64,000 nucleotides of DNA from XN24 sp047921395 (lineage in GTDB: Bacteria > Pseudomonadota > Gammaproteobacteria > Steroidobacterales > XN24). Made by a program: the position numbers and the translations under genes. The notes beneath the pieces were generated by a model. The model was not told the DNA's origin. It saw only the letters and a list, made by a program, of their open reading frames with translations, and ran no database searches. Where the stretch lies: the NCBI GenBank assembly GCA_047921395.1, contig JBLRWH010000004.1:1-64000 (forward strand), in the 5' to 3' direction. Positions 8,144 to 18,866 of this stretch are shown piece after piece (the stretch's first letter is position 1; the number at the start of each line of letters is the position of its first letter).

Positions 8144-8614
8144 CTACTTATCTTTCTTGCCGGATCTCTGCGTCTTTTGCGACTGCGCAGCAGGCGCCCC
8201 GAGGAGGTCCTTCCACATGGCCAGGTTCTGCTCCGCGAGCTGGCCCATGGTGGCCAGCGGCGTGTCCTTCATCATGCTCAGGACCTTCTGCTGGAAGCTC
8301 TGCTGCTGGTCGACGAAGGCGCCGACGCTGCGCTCGAGATAGGTCGCGAGGAAATCCTGCATGGCGCCGCCGTAGAAGCGGATCAGCTGCTCCAGCAGTT
8401 CGGCCGAAAGCAGTGGCCGCCCGGCCTCCTCGCGCTCGACGATGATCTGCAACAGGATGCTGCGGGTGAGGTCCTCGCCGGTCTTGGCGTCCTCGACGCG
8501 GATCGTCTCGCCGGCGACCACGAGGCCCCGGACCTCGTCCAGCGTCAGGTGGCGGCTCTCCGAGGGATCGTAGAGGCGGCGGTTGGCGTATTTCCGGATA
8601 ACGCGTGCGTTCAT
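8144..8614 (-). CDS. phaR: polyhydroxyalkanoate synthesis repressor
   Basis: 156-residue PhaR protein. The N-terminal half (RVIRKYANRRLYDPSESRHLT) is the PHB/PHA accumulation regulator DNA-binding domain. The middle (LEQLIRFYGGAMQDFL and on) matches the C-terminal PHB-associated domain. In known systems PhaR binds nascent polymer and releases phasin promoters once PHB is present. The start at 8614 is chosen because the conserved domain begins there; its ribosome site is weak. The 3' end overlaps GC-rich repeat-like sequence, and the C-terminus is Lys/Ser/Gln-rich. Confidence 0.93.
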   Translation of the reverse strand: MNARVIRKYANRRLYDPSESRHLTLDEVRGLVVAGETIRVEDAKTGEDLTRSILLQIIVEREEAGRPLLSAELLEQLIRFYGGAMQDFLATYLERSVGAFVDQQQSFQQKVLSMMKDTPLATMGQLAEQNLAMWKDLLGAPAAQSQKTQRSGKKDK

Positions 8615-8658
8615 GGACCCATAATGCAGGCCCGCGCCCCGACAGTGAAGAGGGCGGC

Positions 8659-9402
8659 TCAATCCATGTGGTAGCCGCCGTTCACGGACAGGTCGGCACC
8701 CGTGATGTAGGCGGCGTCATCGGAGGCGAGGAACAACACGGCGCGCGCGATCTCCGAGGGCTTGCCGAAGCGCCCGGCCGGGATTGACTCGCGGATGCCC
8801 TCGCGGATCGGCTCAGGCACCTGCATGATCAGCGGCGACTCGATGTAGCCGGGCGACACCGTGTTCACGGTGATGCCCTTGCGTGCGACCTCGCGCGCCA
8901 CCGCCATGGTGAAACCGTGCACGCCGGCCTTGGCGGCGGAGTAGTTCGCCTGCCCGAACTGGCCACGCTGGCCGTTGACCGAGGAAATGTTCACGACCCG
9001 GCCGTACTTGCGGCCGATCATGCCGCCGATCACCGACTTGGTGGTGTTGTAGACACTGTCGAGGTTGGTCCGGACCACGGCCTGCCAGTCGGCGGGCTCG
9101 AGATTGACGAGTCGGCCGTCGCGCGTGATGCCGGCGGCGTTCACGAGCAGGTCGACCTGGCCGAGCGCGGCCTCCACGGCCGCCACGCCGGCGCGCGTCG
9201 CCTCATAGTCGCCGGCGTCGAACGGCTCGACGTGGATCGACATGCCGCGCGCCGCCGCGTCCTCGCGCCAGGCGGCCGCATTCGCGACATCGCCGGGGTG
9301 GCAGTTGGCGGCGACCTGGTAGCCAGCCTCCACGAGCACTTCGCAGATCACCCTGCCGATACAACCCGTGCCGCCGGTGACCAGTGCCGTACGTCCGTTC
9401 AT
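8659..9402 (-). CDS. acetoacetyl-CoA reductase (copy 2)
   Basis: 247-residue short-chain dehydrogenase of the PhaB family, the second in the window. It has TGGTGCIG in the cofactor loop, VNAAG in place of the NNAG motif, ISSVNGQRG with the catalytic Ser, NYSAAKAG with Tyr and Lys, and the PhaB-like C-terminus VNGGYHMD. GGGAG sits six bases before the ATG at 9402, which favours that start over the one at 9408. It is the first gene of a minus-strand run with phaR. The substitutions around the cofactor loop may give a different substrate chain length or cofactor preference from copy 1. The symbol is left blank to avoid two phaB calls. Confidence 0.88.
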   Translation of the reverse strand: MNGRTALVTGGTGCIGRVICEVLVEAGYQVAANCHPGDVANAAAWREDAAARGMSIHVEPFDAGDYEATRAGVAAVEAALGQVDLLVNAAGITRDGRLVNLEPADWQAVVRTNLDSVYNTTKSVIGGMIGRKYGRVVNISSVNGQRGQFGQANYSAAKAGVHGFTMAVAREVARKGITVNTVSPGYIESPLIMQVPEPIREGIRESIPAGRFGKPSEIARAVLFLASDDAAYITGADLSVNGGYHMD

Positions 9403-9437
9403 CGCCATCTCCCGTGAATGCCATGTTGCACAAATAT

Positions 9438-9489
9438 TGCTGGGGTGCAGCATAGCGCGTTGTTTTGTGCGATGCAAAAAACTTTTTGC
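9438..9489. promoter_or_regulatory. TGC-rich palindromes upstream of the second phaB
   Basis: TGCTG-N5-CAGCA (9438-9452) is followed by GCAAAAA-N2-TTTTTGC (9474-9489). The latter shares its TTTTTGC/GCAAAAA arms with the phasin operator palindrome. Both lie 36-87 bp upstream of the phaB copy 2 start. They are likely PhaR sites by analogy. Confidence 0.55.
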
Positions 9490-9515
9490 GCCAGGGCTTC
9501 GGCCGGAAGAAGATT

Positions 9516-9728
9516 CTCGCGCGGAGGCGCAGAGAGGCAGAGATACGGAGAAGATAGACAGGCAGGATTACGAGGCACGTTCTTTGGTGGCCGCGGGGGG
9601 TTAACAGGTCCAGTCCGTTGCTGTCATGGCGTGTGGGCCACCCACCATTCCACAGTATTCACGCCAATCTACGAAGAACCTATTTTCACCCCCCTCCGCG
9701 CCTCTGCCTCTCTGCGCCTCCGCGCGAG
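9516..9728. repeat. 213-bp element with 35-bp inverted ends
   Basis: The left end 9516-9550 and right end 9694-9728 are inverted copies differing at about two of 35 bases, built from GCGGAGGCGCAGAGAGGCAG-type sequence. The interior (9551-9680) is clearly related to 56684-56814. It has no reading frame of note and looks like a miniature non-autonomous mobile element. It fills most of the gap 9403-9821. Confidence 0.8.
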
Positions 9729-9758
9729 CCATCTTCCCCGGCAAAGGGCGCTGAACCG

Positions 9759-9791
9759 AAAAAAACGGGCGGCCCTTTTGAGGCCGCCCGT
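9759..9791 (-). terminator. rho-independent terminator of the porin gene
   Basis: On the minus strand a perfect 10-bp stem (9765-9774 with 9782-9791, 7-base loop) is followed by a run of T. It lies 31 bp past the porin stop. Confidence 0.9.
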
Positions 9792-9821
9792 CGTACCAAC
9801 CCTGGGGTTGGGGTGCTGGTC

Positions 9822-10934
9822 TTAGAAGAACAGCTGGGTCTGGATGCGGAAGGCGTCGACCTCCTTGCCATCGACGAACGCGTCGTCGATCGAGTACTCG
9901 GCCTTGATGTTGATGCGATGGCCGCTGAGGTAGTAGCCCAGCCCGATGCCGATCGTGTCCAGCGTTTGCTCGTTGTCGTAATCCTGCTGCTGCCAGCGGA
10001 GCACGGGCTGCCACTTGCTGCCGGCGGGCAGGAACGCGGCCTGGATGCTGGTGCTGCTGCCACTGCGATAGACGCCAGGGGTAGCCGTGACAACACCGTC
10101 CCAGTCGATGTACGTGCCGTTGAACGACAGGTGACCGGCGCCCAGCTTCTTCTCCATGGTGAAAAACAGGCTCCACGCCTCGTGGTCCTCGGCGGTCGCG
10201 CCGCTGCGGCTGATGTTGTCGTAGCCCGCGCCGATGGTGAACACGTCCAGCGCGCCGAGGCTGTTCTGGTTGAAGAACCAGCCGCCCTGAGCCGAGGCGA
10301 AGTTGTACATCACCATGCCGGTGTAGCGACCGTCGTCATCCGCGTTGCGGCCGGTATCCCGGTCACCTGCGAAGTAGCCGGCCCGGTAGTCGATCTTGCC
10401 GCCGGCGAGCAGGCCGCGGACGGTGATGCCGTCGTCGCGCCAGAAGGCGCCGCTCGGATTGGTAGGCTGGTTGGCGAGGGCCCGGGTCGGATAATCGATG
10501 CCGGTGAGGGTCACGGCCGAGGTGTTGTTATCGATGGTGAACGGCACCAGCTGGCGGCCGACCATGACCTTGAACGCGTCCGAGATGCGGAAGTCGATCA
10601 TCGCATCCGTGAGGACCGGATCCTGGCGGGCGCCGGCGCCATTGCCAGCTGCAGCATCGTAGTTCAGGAAGAAGTGGACGTTTTCCGTCGCCTGGCCGAG
10701 CAGCATGACTCGGTTGCGGCGGGTGAAAAATTCGCTGGAACGCTCGCGATCGCCGGCCACGCCTGCGCCATCATCCACCGACTGGTACCAGAACTGGTGC
10801 AGGTAGCCGAGCTGCACCCAGGTCGTATCGCTGACTTCGAGCTTCGGGCTCCAGGCGCTGGCCGCATGGGGCACCAGTGCCAGGGCGACCGCGGTCAGCA
10901 AGCCGCTGGAAATGGATTTATTGATTCGCATCAT
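9822..10934 (-). CDS. outer-membrane porin, OprP/O-like
   Basis: 370 residues with a signal peptide of about 27 residues ending ASA and a mature chain of alternating aromatic/polar strands that ends in Phe, the usual outer-membrane barrel signature. RRNRVMLLGQ, FKVMVGRQLVPF and NIKAEYSIDD resemble phosphate-selective porin O/P family strands. The substrate cannot be read from the sequence. It has AGGAG before the paired ATG codons at 10934/10931 and a strong terminator, so it is transcribed alone. It lies between the PHB and acetate genes but need not be functionally tied to them. Confidence 0.85.
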   Translation of the reverse strand: MMRINKSISSGLLTAVALALVPHAASAWSPKLEVSDTTWVQLGYLHQFWYQSVDDGAGVAGDRERSSEFFTRRNRVMLLGQATENVHFFLNYDAAAGNGAGARQDPVLTDAMIDFRISDAFKVMVGRQLVPFTIDNNTSAVTLTGIDYPTRALANQPTNPSGAFWRDDGITVRGLLAGGKIDYRAGYFAGDRDTGRNADDDGRYTGMVMYNFASAQGGWFFNQNSLGALDVFTIGAGYDNISRSGATAEDHEAWSLFFTMEKKLGAGHLSFNGTYIDWDGVVTATPGVYRSGSSTSIQAAFLPAGSKWQPVLRWQQQDYDNEQTLDTIGIGLGYYLSGHRINIKAEYSIDDAFVDGKEVDAFRIQTQLFF

Positions 10935-11428
10935 TATTCTCCTGGTGTGTAACTCGTCTTACCGTGAGGAAGCGGGGGTATGGACTTCGGACGGGCGAAC
11001 CGGCCTGCCGCACCGGCGACCGGCCTGAGCGTCGTCGTCTGGACTCCCCCGATACCGTCTCCCTAACCACTTGTCGTCTGGAGGCAACTGTCGTCACGAA
11101 CTTTTAACCGAAACGACACACTACAGCTATTAGCTGAAAGTCTAAGTTTCTGCTACTTCTGCGAGACTTTTATCAGGGATAACCGAAATGGGCAAACGTG
11201 CTGCGTGGCAAAAAAACAACGCGTTGTGCTGACCGGGGTCCACGCCGGGACGTTGCGGGCGGGGCAGGTCGATGCGCTAAGCTTCGGGCTGCGGCCCATG
11301 GCCGGCTGCTCGCCGACGGTGCGACGAAGGTCTAATGTACTCATCGCATGGCGGAACCAAGACTCTGAAATCAAAATAACGTCCCGAAGCACCCTACCGC
11401 GGGATACGGGGAACAGAAGGAGGAATCG
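10935..11428. other. intergenic region between porin and acs
   Basis: 494 bp upstream of two divergent genes, so it holds both promoters. A 13-bp palindrome, CAGCT-ATT-AGCTG, lies at 11124-11136. The stretch 11090-11200 is AT-rich compared with its surroundings. I could not assign -10/-35 boxes with confidence. A 75-codon frame at 11205-11432 overlaps the acs start and is not convincing. Confidence 0.4.
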
Positions 11429-13378
<1,950 letters not shown>

Positions 13379-13429
13379 AGTTCGCCTCGTCTCGGGCGGC
13401 GGCACGGATGCCGAGTTGAGCAGTCACGA

Positions 13430-13453
13430 CGCCGGGGCCCACGGGCCCCGGCG
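13430..13453. other. GC-rich hairpin between acs and the response regulator
   Basis: A perfect 11-bp stem, CGCCGGGGCCC-AC-GGGCCCCGGCG, in the 97-bp gap. No T-run follows, so it is a weak terminator at most. It may stabilise or partly end the acs transcript. Confidence 0.6.
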
Positions 13454-13475
13454 CCTGTAAACCGGAGCCCGAGCC

Positions 13476-14135
13476 ATGGGCCAGAGCGCGCGGATCATCG
13501 TTGCGGACGACCATCCCCTCTTCCGGGAGGCGCTGCAGCAGGCGCTCGCGCCGAGGATGCCGGGCGTCAGCTTCATCGAGGCCGAATCGTTCGATTCCCT
13601 GCAGGCCGCCGTGCGCGAGTACGAGGATGCCGACCTGGTCCTGCTCGACCTCGAGATGCCCGGCGCGCACGGCTTCTCGGTGCTCGTCTGGCTGCGGACC
13701 CAGTACCCGGCGCTGCCGGTGGTGGTCGTGTCCGCCACCAGCGACGCGGTGGTCATGCGGCGCGCGGTGGACCTGGGCGCGTCCGGCTTCATCCCGAAGT
13801 CATCGCCGGTCGAGACCATCTCGGAGGCGATCGCCGCGGTGCTCGAGGGCGAGATCTGGCTGCCCGAGGCCGCGCTGGCGCTGGACGACTCGACGCTCTC
13901 CGAGTACGAGGAACTCGCGCGCAGGGTCGCCAGCCTGACGCCGCAGCAGTTTCGCGTGCTCGACATGCTGGCGAAAGGCCTGCTGAACAAGCAGATCGCG
14001 GCGGAGCTCCAGGTCTCCGAGGCGACCATCAAGGCGCACGTGACCGCCATCTTCCGCAAGCTCGGCGTGCGCAGCCGCACCCAGGCCGCGGTCGCCGCGC
14101 GGCGGCTGGATTCCTCGGCGCAGCCGCACTCCTAG
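13476..14135 (+). CDS. crbR: LuxR-family response regulator (CrbR-like)
   Basis: 219 residues. An N-terminal receiver domain (about 1-125) has acidic residues in VADDH, phospho-acceptor Asp58 in LLDLEMPG, and the conserved Lys in IPKSS. A C-terminal LuxR helix-turn-helix (about 150-210) contains LTPQQFRVLDMLAKGLLNKQIA and SEATIKAHVTAIFRKL. Its position directly after acs and next to a CrbS-like hybrid kinase suggests it activates acs and the acetate symporter, as CrbR does in Vibrio and Pseudomonas. That role is inferred from context. Confidence 0.9.
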   Translation: MGQSARIIVADDHPLFREALQQALAPRMPGVSFIEAESFDSLQAAVREYEDADLVLLDLEMPGAHGFSVLVWLRTQYPALPVVVVSATSDAVVMRRAVDLGASGFIPKSSPVETISEAIAAVLEGEIWLPEAALALDDSTLSEYEELARRVASLTPQQFRVLDMLAKGLLNKQIAAELQVSEATIKAHVTAIFRKLGVRSRTQAAVAARRLDSSAQPHS

Positions 14136-14169
14136 CCACCGGCTCCACGGTCGACCGCGGGCACGGACC

Positions 14170-14589
14170 GTCACAGGCCCGTTTCGCTCGCAAAATTACA
14201 AGCTCCCTCAACGGGCCTGTGACGTCCCGCACCCGCTGCCACCCCGATACGGCTGGCGCCTGTGATGTCCCGATCCCGCAGCCACCCCGATATGGCTGGC
14301 GCCTTTGGCATCCCAATCCCGCAGCCAGCGAGACGATCGCGGTGCTCCGCGATTTACCGGTGGCTGAGGCGGCCCCCACGGCAAGCTCCCCTGAACAGCG
14401 CCGAACCCTGTCCTGGTCGAGAGGCGCCAAGGCAGCAGCGTTGCCTCCCTCGGGCGGGGAAGCGCCAGGACCCGCAGCACCCATCCCTACCGGCGCGGGG
14501 CGCCTGTACCGCGGACGGCGCAGCGGGCGGGGGATGTCATGGGCCCGCTTAGGGAGCTTGTAATGTCGCGAGCGAAGCGGGCCCGTGAC
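14170..14589. repeat. 420-bp element with 54-bp terminal inverted repeats
   Basis: The left end 14170-14223 and right end 14536-14589 are inverted copies identical at 46 of 54 positions. Each end is itself palindromic: the left starts GTCACAGGCCCG and ends in its exact reverse complement. The interior holds 43-bp tandem repeats and no convincing gene. It fills the gap between the convergent response-regulator and kinase genes and is a candidate miniature mobile element or structured RNA. Confidence 0.9.
14224..14327. repeat. 43-bp tandem repeat, about 2.4 copies
   Basis: Units at 14224-14266 and 14267-14309, plus a partial third at 14310-14327, share CAGCCACCCCGATA-GGCTGGCGCCT. The array starts exactly at the inner edge of the left inverted repeat. 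The copies are directly adjacent with no spacers, so this is not CRISPR. Confidence 0.85.
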
Positions 14590-14627
14590 AGTCCCCGTCC
14601 GCGGTCAGCCAGCCACCGTAAAGGCGG

Positions 14628-17600
14628 TCAGCCCGCCGCCGCCCGCGCTGCATCCACCGCAGACTGGCGCCGCGCCAGCAGCAGCTGGCTCATGATGGCG
14701 CGCAGCGCCGCCGGCTTCACGGGCTTGCGCATGATGGAGAAGCCGACCTCGCGGACGCGCTCGCGCACTTCCTCGCCGTAGTCGGCGGTGATGATCACCG
14801 CTGGAACCTCGCCCCAGCGCCCGCGTACCGCAGCGATGGTCTTCAGGCCGTGATCGGTCCCGTCGAGGTGGTAGTCCGCGAGCATCAGGTCGGGCGGTCG
14901 GCCGGCCTCCTCCAGGGCGGCGAGCGCCCCGGCGGTATCCGTCGCGGTGATGACCTCGCACGCCCAGCCGTCCAGCAGGTGCGCCATGCCCTCGAGAATG
15001 CTGAGCTCGTTGTCGACGCAGAGCACCAGGGCCTCGTCGAGGCGGGCCACCGGGCGATGAATTGCGACCTCGGGGATGACCAGGGCTTCCGCACTGGAGA
15101 TCGGCACCTCGACGGAGAACACGGAACCGCGCCCGAGCTCGGAGCTGACGCTGATCTCGTGCCCCAGGGCGCGGGCCATGCGCTGCACGATCGCGAGGCC
15201 GAGGCCCATGCCCTTGGCGCCCATCTCGTCGCGCGGCTGGAAGCGGCGGAACTCCTCGTAGATGTCCCGCTCCAGGTGCTCGGCGGGGATGCCGGGGCCG
15301 GTGTCGAGCACCTGGATGGAGAGGAAATTGCCGCGGCGCCGGCAGCCGAGCACGACCCGGCCCTGCCGGGTGTAGCGCAGCGCGTTGGAGAGGAAATTCT
15401 GCAGGATGCGGCGCAGGAACTGGCGGTCGCTGTGCACCGTCACCCGACTGGGTACGGTATGGAACTCGATGCCACGCTCGCGGGCGATGATGCCGAACTC
15501 CACGCCGAGAGTCGCGAGGATGTCGTCGACGCGGAAGTCCGTGTAGCGTGGCTCGAGCGCGCCCGCGTCGAGCTTGGAAATGTCCAGCAGCGCCGTCAGC
15601 AGTTCCTCGGCCGCTCGCAAAGAGCTGTCGATGCGCTCGATCGCGCGCACCGTCTTGCCATCGTGCTCGCCCTGGCCGAGCGCTGACGTGAACAGCCGGG
15701 CCGCGTTGAGCGGCTGCAGGAGGTCGTGGCTGGCGGCCGCGAGGAAGCGGGTCTTGGAGAGGTTGGCGGCCTCGGCGTCGCCCTTCGCGTCCCTGAGCGC
15801 CCGCTCGATGCGGTTCCTGAGCTCAATCTCGCTGCGCAGCCGGCGGTTCACCTCGGAGAGTTCGCGGGTGCGGTCCTGCACCCGCTGTTCCAGCGTATCG
15901 AAGGACACCTTCAGCTCCTGCTGGGCGCGGCGACGCTCGGTGATGTCGTGGAACAGCGCGAAGAAGCCCTGCACCGCGCCCTCGTCATCGAACTGCGGGA
16001 TATAGGTTGCCTCGGCGTAGCGCCAGCCGCCGGCCCCGTCGGGCGTCGCCACCTCGAAGCTCTGGCGAATCCCGGCCAGCGCGCCCTCCATGTGCACCTC
16101 GCGCTCGAGGTAGCTCTCCCGGCCGAGCACCTCGTGGACGCGGCGCTCGCAGATTTCGTCTCGCCCCAGCCCGAGCGCCTGCTCGTAAGCCTTGTTGACG
16201 AAGCGGTAGACGAGGTCACGGTCGACATAGGCGATGAGCACCGGGACGTTGTCGGTGTAGATGCGGATGTTCGACTCGCTTTCGCGCAGCGCCTGCTCGG
16301 TGCGCTTGTGCTCCGTGATGTCGCTGAAGCTGGCCACGTAACCGCCGCCGGGGAGCGGGTTGACGCGCATCTCGACCACCGAGCCGTCGTCCCGGGTGCG
16401 CTGGAACACGTGCGGGGTGCCGTGCTCGAAGTGCCCGAGCCGCTTGGCGACATGCGTCTCGACGTCGCCGGGGCCGCAGCGCCCGAGACTCGCGTTGTAG
16501 CGAATCAGGGTCTCGACGGGCGTGCCGATGCGGAGCAGCTCGTCAGGGTACTCGAACAGCTCGGCGTAGCGACGGTTCCACGCCACCAGGCGCAGGTCCG
16601 CATCGATGACGCTGATGCCCTCGGCGACGTTTTCCAGGGTGGTTTCCAGCAGGTCGCGGTTGAAGCGGGACACCTGGGACGCCTCGCCGACGATGCTCGC
16701 CACGTCCTCGATCTGCAGCTCGGCGCCGCGCAGCGCGGAGACCAGCACGGTGCGCGCCGCCGAGGCGCCCATGGCGCCCGACAGCAGGCGCTCCGTCAGG
16801 TCGAGCAGCTGGACGTCCGCCCGCAGCCCCTCGGCGAGCGGCAGGCCGCGCTCGCGCAGGTGCGCCTCGAATGCCGCCCGGGCCTTGTCGCGGCCGATGA
16901 AGCGCTCCGCCAGGATGCGCAGGTCGCCGACCTTGGCCGAACCCCGGATGCGGTCCGTGAACGGCGGCAGCAGGCCGCCACCCCCGGCATTGTCCCCCGC
17001 GCTGCCGACGAAGGCGGCGGCCTGGCGGCGCTCCATCAGGCGCGGCGCGGTCAGGTGGGAAAAGCCGACGAAGCAGGCGATATTGGCGCCCAGGCTCCAG
17101 AGTACGCCGTGCGTCACCGCATCGAGCCCTGCCACCCCGAACAGGGCGTAGGGACGGAGCCAGGCGAGGCCGAAGGGCCCCTCGCTGACCAGCCCCGGGG
17201 GCAGCCAGCCCGTCTGGACGAAGGCCGGGATAAGGAGGGTCCAGCCCCAGATGATGAAGCCCGCCCACATGCCGGCTACCGCGCCGGCGCGCGTCGCGCG
17301 GCGCCAGTACAGCCCACCGATCATGGCCGGGCCGAACTGCGCGGCCAGCGCGAAGGACAGCAAGCCGATCGATGCCAGCGCGCCGTACATGCCGATCACG
17401 CGGTACGCCAGCCAGGCGAGCGCCAGGATGCCGACGATCAGCACGCGCCGGATATAGATCAGCAGCCTGGCGAGATCCCGCCGGCGGGTGACCTCTTCGC
17501 CGCGCAGCTTGACCAGGGCCGGCATCACGATCTCGTTGCAGAGCATGGTGCTGCAGGCGATGGTCGCGACGATCACCATGCCCGTCGCCGCGGAGAATCC

Positions 17601-18605
17601 GCCCAGGAAGGCCAGCAGCGCGAGCCCTTCCTGGCCGTTCGCCATCGGCAGGCTCAGCAGGAAGCCGTCGGCATTTGCGCCGCTGCCCTGGGTGATGATG
17701 CCCGCCACAGCGATCGGCACCACGAACAGCGTGAACACGGCCAGGTAGATCGGGAACGTCCAGCGGGCCAGCGCCAGGTCGCGCGGGCTGGTGTTCTCGA
17801 CGACCGCGACGTGGAACTGGCGCGGCAGGCAGAGGATCGCCAGCATCGAAATGACCGTCAGCACGAGGAAGCTGTGGTCGATGGTCGCGGTCGAGTAGAG
17901 TCGCATGACCGCCTCGTTCGCCTGCGACGCCGTCACCAGCGTGCGCGGCCCGTCGAACAGGCCGTAGACGACCCACAGGCCCACGGCGACGAAGGCGATC
18001 AGCTTGACCGCCGACTCGAAGGCCACCGCCAACACCATGCCGCGGTGGCTCTCGGTCGAGTCGACCTGGCGGGTGCCGAACAGGATGGTGAACACCGCCA
18101 GCACGGCGGCGGCGGCCAGGCCGGTGTCCTCCGTGATCGGGGGCACCGCGTTCATGCCCACGCCGCCGGTGATCAGGCTGTAGCTGCCGGCGACCGCCTT
18201 GAGCTGCAGTGCAATATAAGGAAGGACTGTGACCAGGGCCATGACGGAGGCGAGCGCGGCGATGCCCTGGGCCTTGCCGTAGCGGGAGGCGATGAAGTCC
18301 GCGACCGAGGTGATGCTCTGCTGCTTGCTGACGGCCACGATGCGGGCCGGCACGCGGGTCATCAGCAGGAAAACGATGATCGGCCCGAGATAGATCGCGA
18401 GGTAGTCCCAGCCGCTCGAGGCGGCCCGGCCGACGGCCCCGAAAAACGTCCAGGAGCTGCAATAGACGCCCAGCGCGAGGCTGTAGACGATGGGCGTCGG
18501 CACGTAAATGCCGCGCCGATGCAACCGGTCGCCCGTGTAGGCCACCAGGAACAAGAGCACTACATAGGCCAGCGCGACGACCGGGGGAACCCAGGTCTCA
18601 AGCAT
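14628..18605 (-). CDS. crbS: symporter-sensor histidine kinase hybrid (CrbS/CbrA-like)
   Basis: 1325-residue inner-membrane protein. Residues about 1-490 form a sodium:solute symporter domain with roughly a dozen helices. A STAC-like linker follows (about 560-640). Next come two PAS domains (about 655-770 and 780-900), a dimerisation domain with phospho-His in AASHDLLQP near residue 960, and an ATPase domain with NFLSNALRY near 1075 and DTGPGIP near 1103. The C-terminal receiver (about 1190-1315) has its Asp in LADYHLDG near residue 1243. The start follows GGGAGG. Such proteins sense or transport a substrate and phosphorylate a LuxR-type regulator. Its position near acs and a symporter pair identifies it with the CrbS acetate-switch kinase, although the histidine-responsive CbrA shares the layout. 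Confidence 0.93.
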   Translation of the reverse strand: MLETWVPPVVALAYVVLLFLVAYTGDRLHRRGIYVPTPIVYSLALGVYCSSWTFFGAVGRAASSGWDYLAIYLGPIIVFLLMTRVPARIVAVSKQQSITSVADFIASRYGKAQGIAALASVMALVTVLPYIALQLKAVAGSYSLITGGVGMNAVPPITEDTGLAAAAVLAVFTILFGTRQVDSTESHRGMVLAVAFESAVKLIAFVAVGLWVVYGLFDGPRTLVTASQANEAVMRLYSTATIDHSFLVLTVISMLAILCLPRQFHVAVVENTSPRDLALARWTFPIYLAVFTLFVVPIAVAGIITQGSGANADGFLLSLPMANGQEGLALLAFLGGFSAATGMVIVATIACSTMLCNEIVMPALVKLRGEEVTRRRDLARLLIYIRRVLIVGILALAWLAYRVIGMYGALASIGLLSFALAAQFGPAMIGGLYWRRATRAGAVAGMWAGFIIWGWTLLIPAFVQTGWLPPGLVSEGPFGLAWLRPYALFGVAGLDAVTHGVLWSLGANIACFVGFSHLTAPRLMERRQAAAFVGSAGDNAGGGGLLPPFTDRIRGSAKVGDLRILAERFIGRDKARAAFEAHLRERGLPLAEGLRADVQLLDLTERLLSGAMGASAARTVLVSALRGAELQIEDVASIVGEASQVSRFNRDLLETTLENVAEGISVIDADLRLVAWNRRYAELFEYPDELLRIGTPVETLIRYNASLGRCGPGDVETHVAKRLGHFEHGTPHVFQRTRDDGSVVEMRVNPLPGGGYVASFSDITEHKRTEQALRESESNIRIYTDNVPVLIAYVDRDLVYRFVNKAYEQALGLGRDEICERRVHEVLGRESYLEREVHMEGALAGIRQSFEVATPDGAGGWRYAEATYIPQFDDEGAVQGFFALFHDITERRRAQQELKVSFDTLEQRVQDRTRELSEVNRRLRSEIELRNRIERALRDAKGDAEAANLSKTRFLAAASHDLLQPLNAARLFTSALGQGEHDGKTVRAIERIDSSLRAAEELLTALLDISKLDAGALEPRYTDFRVDDILATLGVEFGIIARERGIEFHTVPSRVTVHSDRQFLRRILQNFLSNALRYTRQGRVVLGCRRRGNFLSIQVLDTGPGIPAEHLERDIYEEFRRFQPRDEMGAKGMGLGLAIVQRMARALGHEISVSSELGRGSVFSVEVPISSAEALVIPEVAIHRPVARLDEALVLCVDNELSILEGMAHLLDGWACEVITATDTAGALAALEEAGRPPDLMLADYHLDGTDHGLKTIAAVRGRWGEVPAVIITADYGEEVRERVREVGFSIMRKPVKPAALRAIMSQLLLARRQSAVDAARAAAG

Positions 18606-18721
18606 CCCAACGCCTCCCCGTCCAGCCGGCCGTCTGTTTGCGGGTGCGCCGGTCCGGACACGCCGATGCTAACCATAACCGTTGCCGCGAGGAAGCGCGC
18701 CGCCCCCTCAATCTTTCCAGA

Positions 18722-18802
18722 CTGCGACTAAGGTCGCAGGGACAAGCTCCGGGCGCGCTGCTAGTTTCACCAGACCCGACCCGGCAACGCGGGTTTCGGG
18801 TC
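18722..18802. promoter_or_regulatory. stem-loops between divergent kinase and symporter genes
   Basis: Two structures lie in the 261-bp divergent gap: CTGCGAC-TAAG-GTCGCAG (18722-18739), and a longer stem pairing 18773-18783 with 18790-18802 that has a two-base bulge. The first could be a dimeric regulator site. The second would lie in the leader of the DUF4212 gene. Neither has a T-run. Function is inferred from position only. Confidence 0.4.
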
Positions 18803-18866
18803 GTTAAAACAGATAAGGCCTTTGTGGGCCAGATACCAATTCGAGGAACTCGAGGGAGGATAAGCT

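Noticed and set aside
9516..9728. Insertion sequence with a transposase
   Set aside because: The interior has no reading frame resembling a transposase, so only a non-autonomous element can be claimed.
14224..14327. Possible CRISPR array
   Set aside because: The 43-bp units are directly adjacent with no spacers, and no cas gene is in the window.
15726..18731. A 1001-codon frame on the plus strand opposite the hybrid kinase
   Set aside because: It is rich in Arg, Gly, Ala, His and Gln with no domain, and it mirrors the kinase gene; open frames of this kind are expected opposite high-GC genes.
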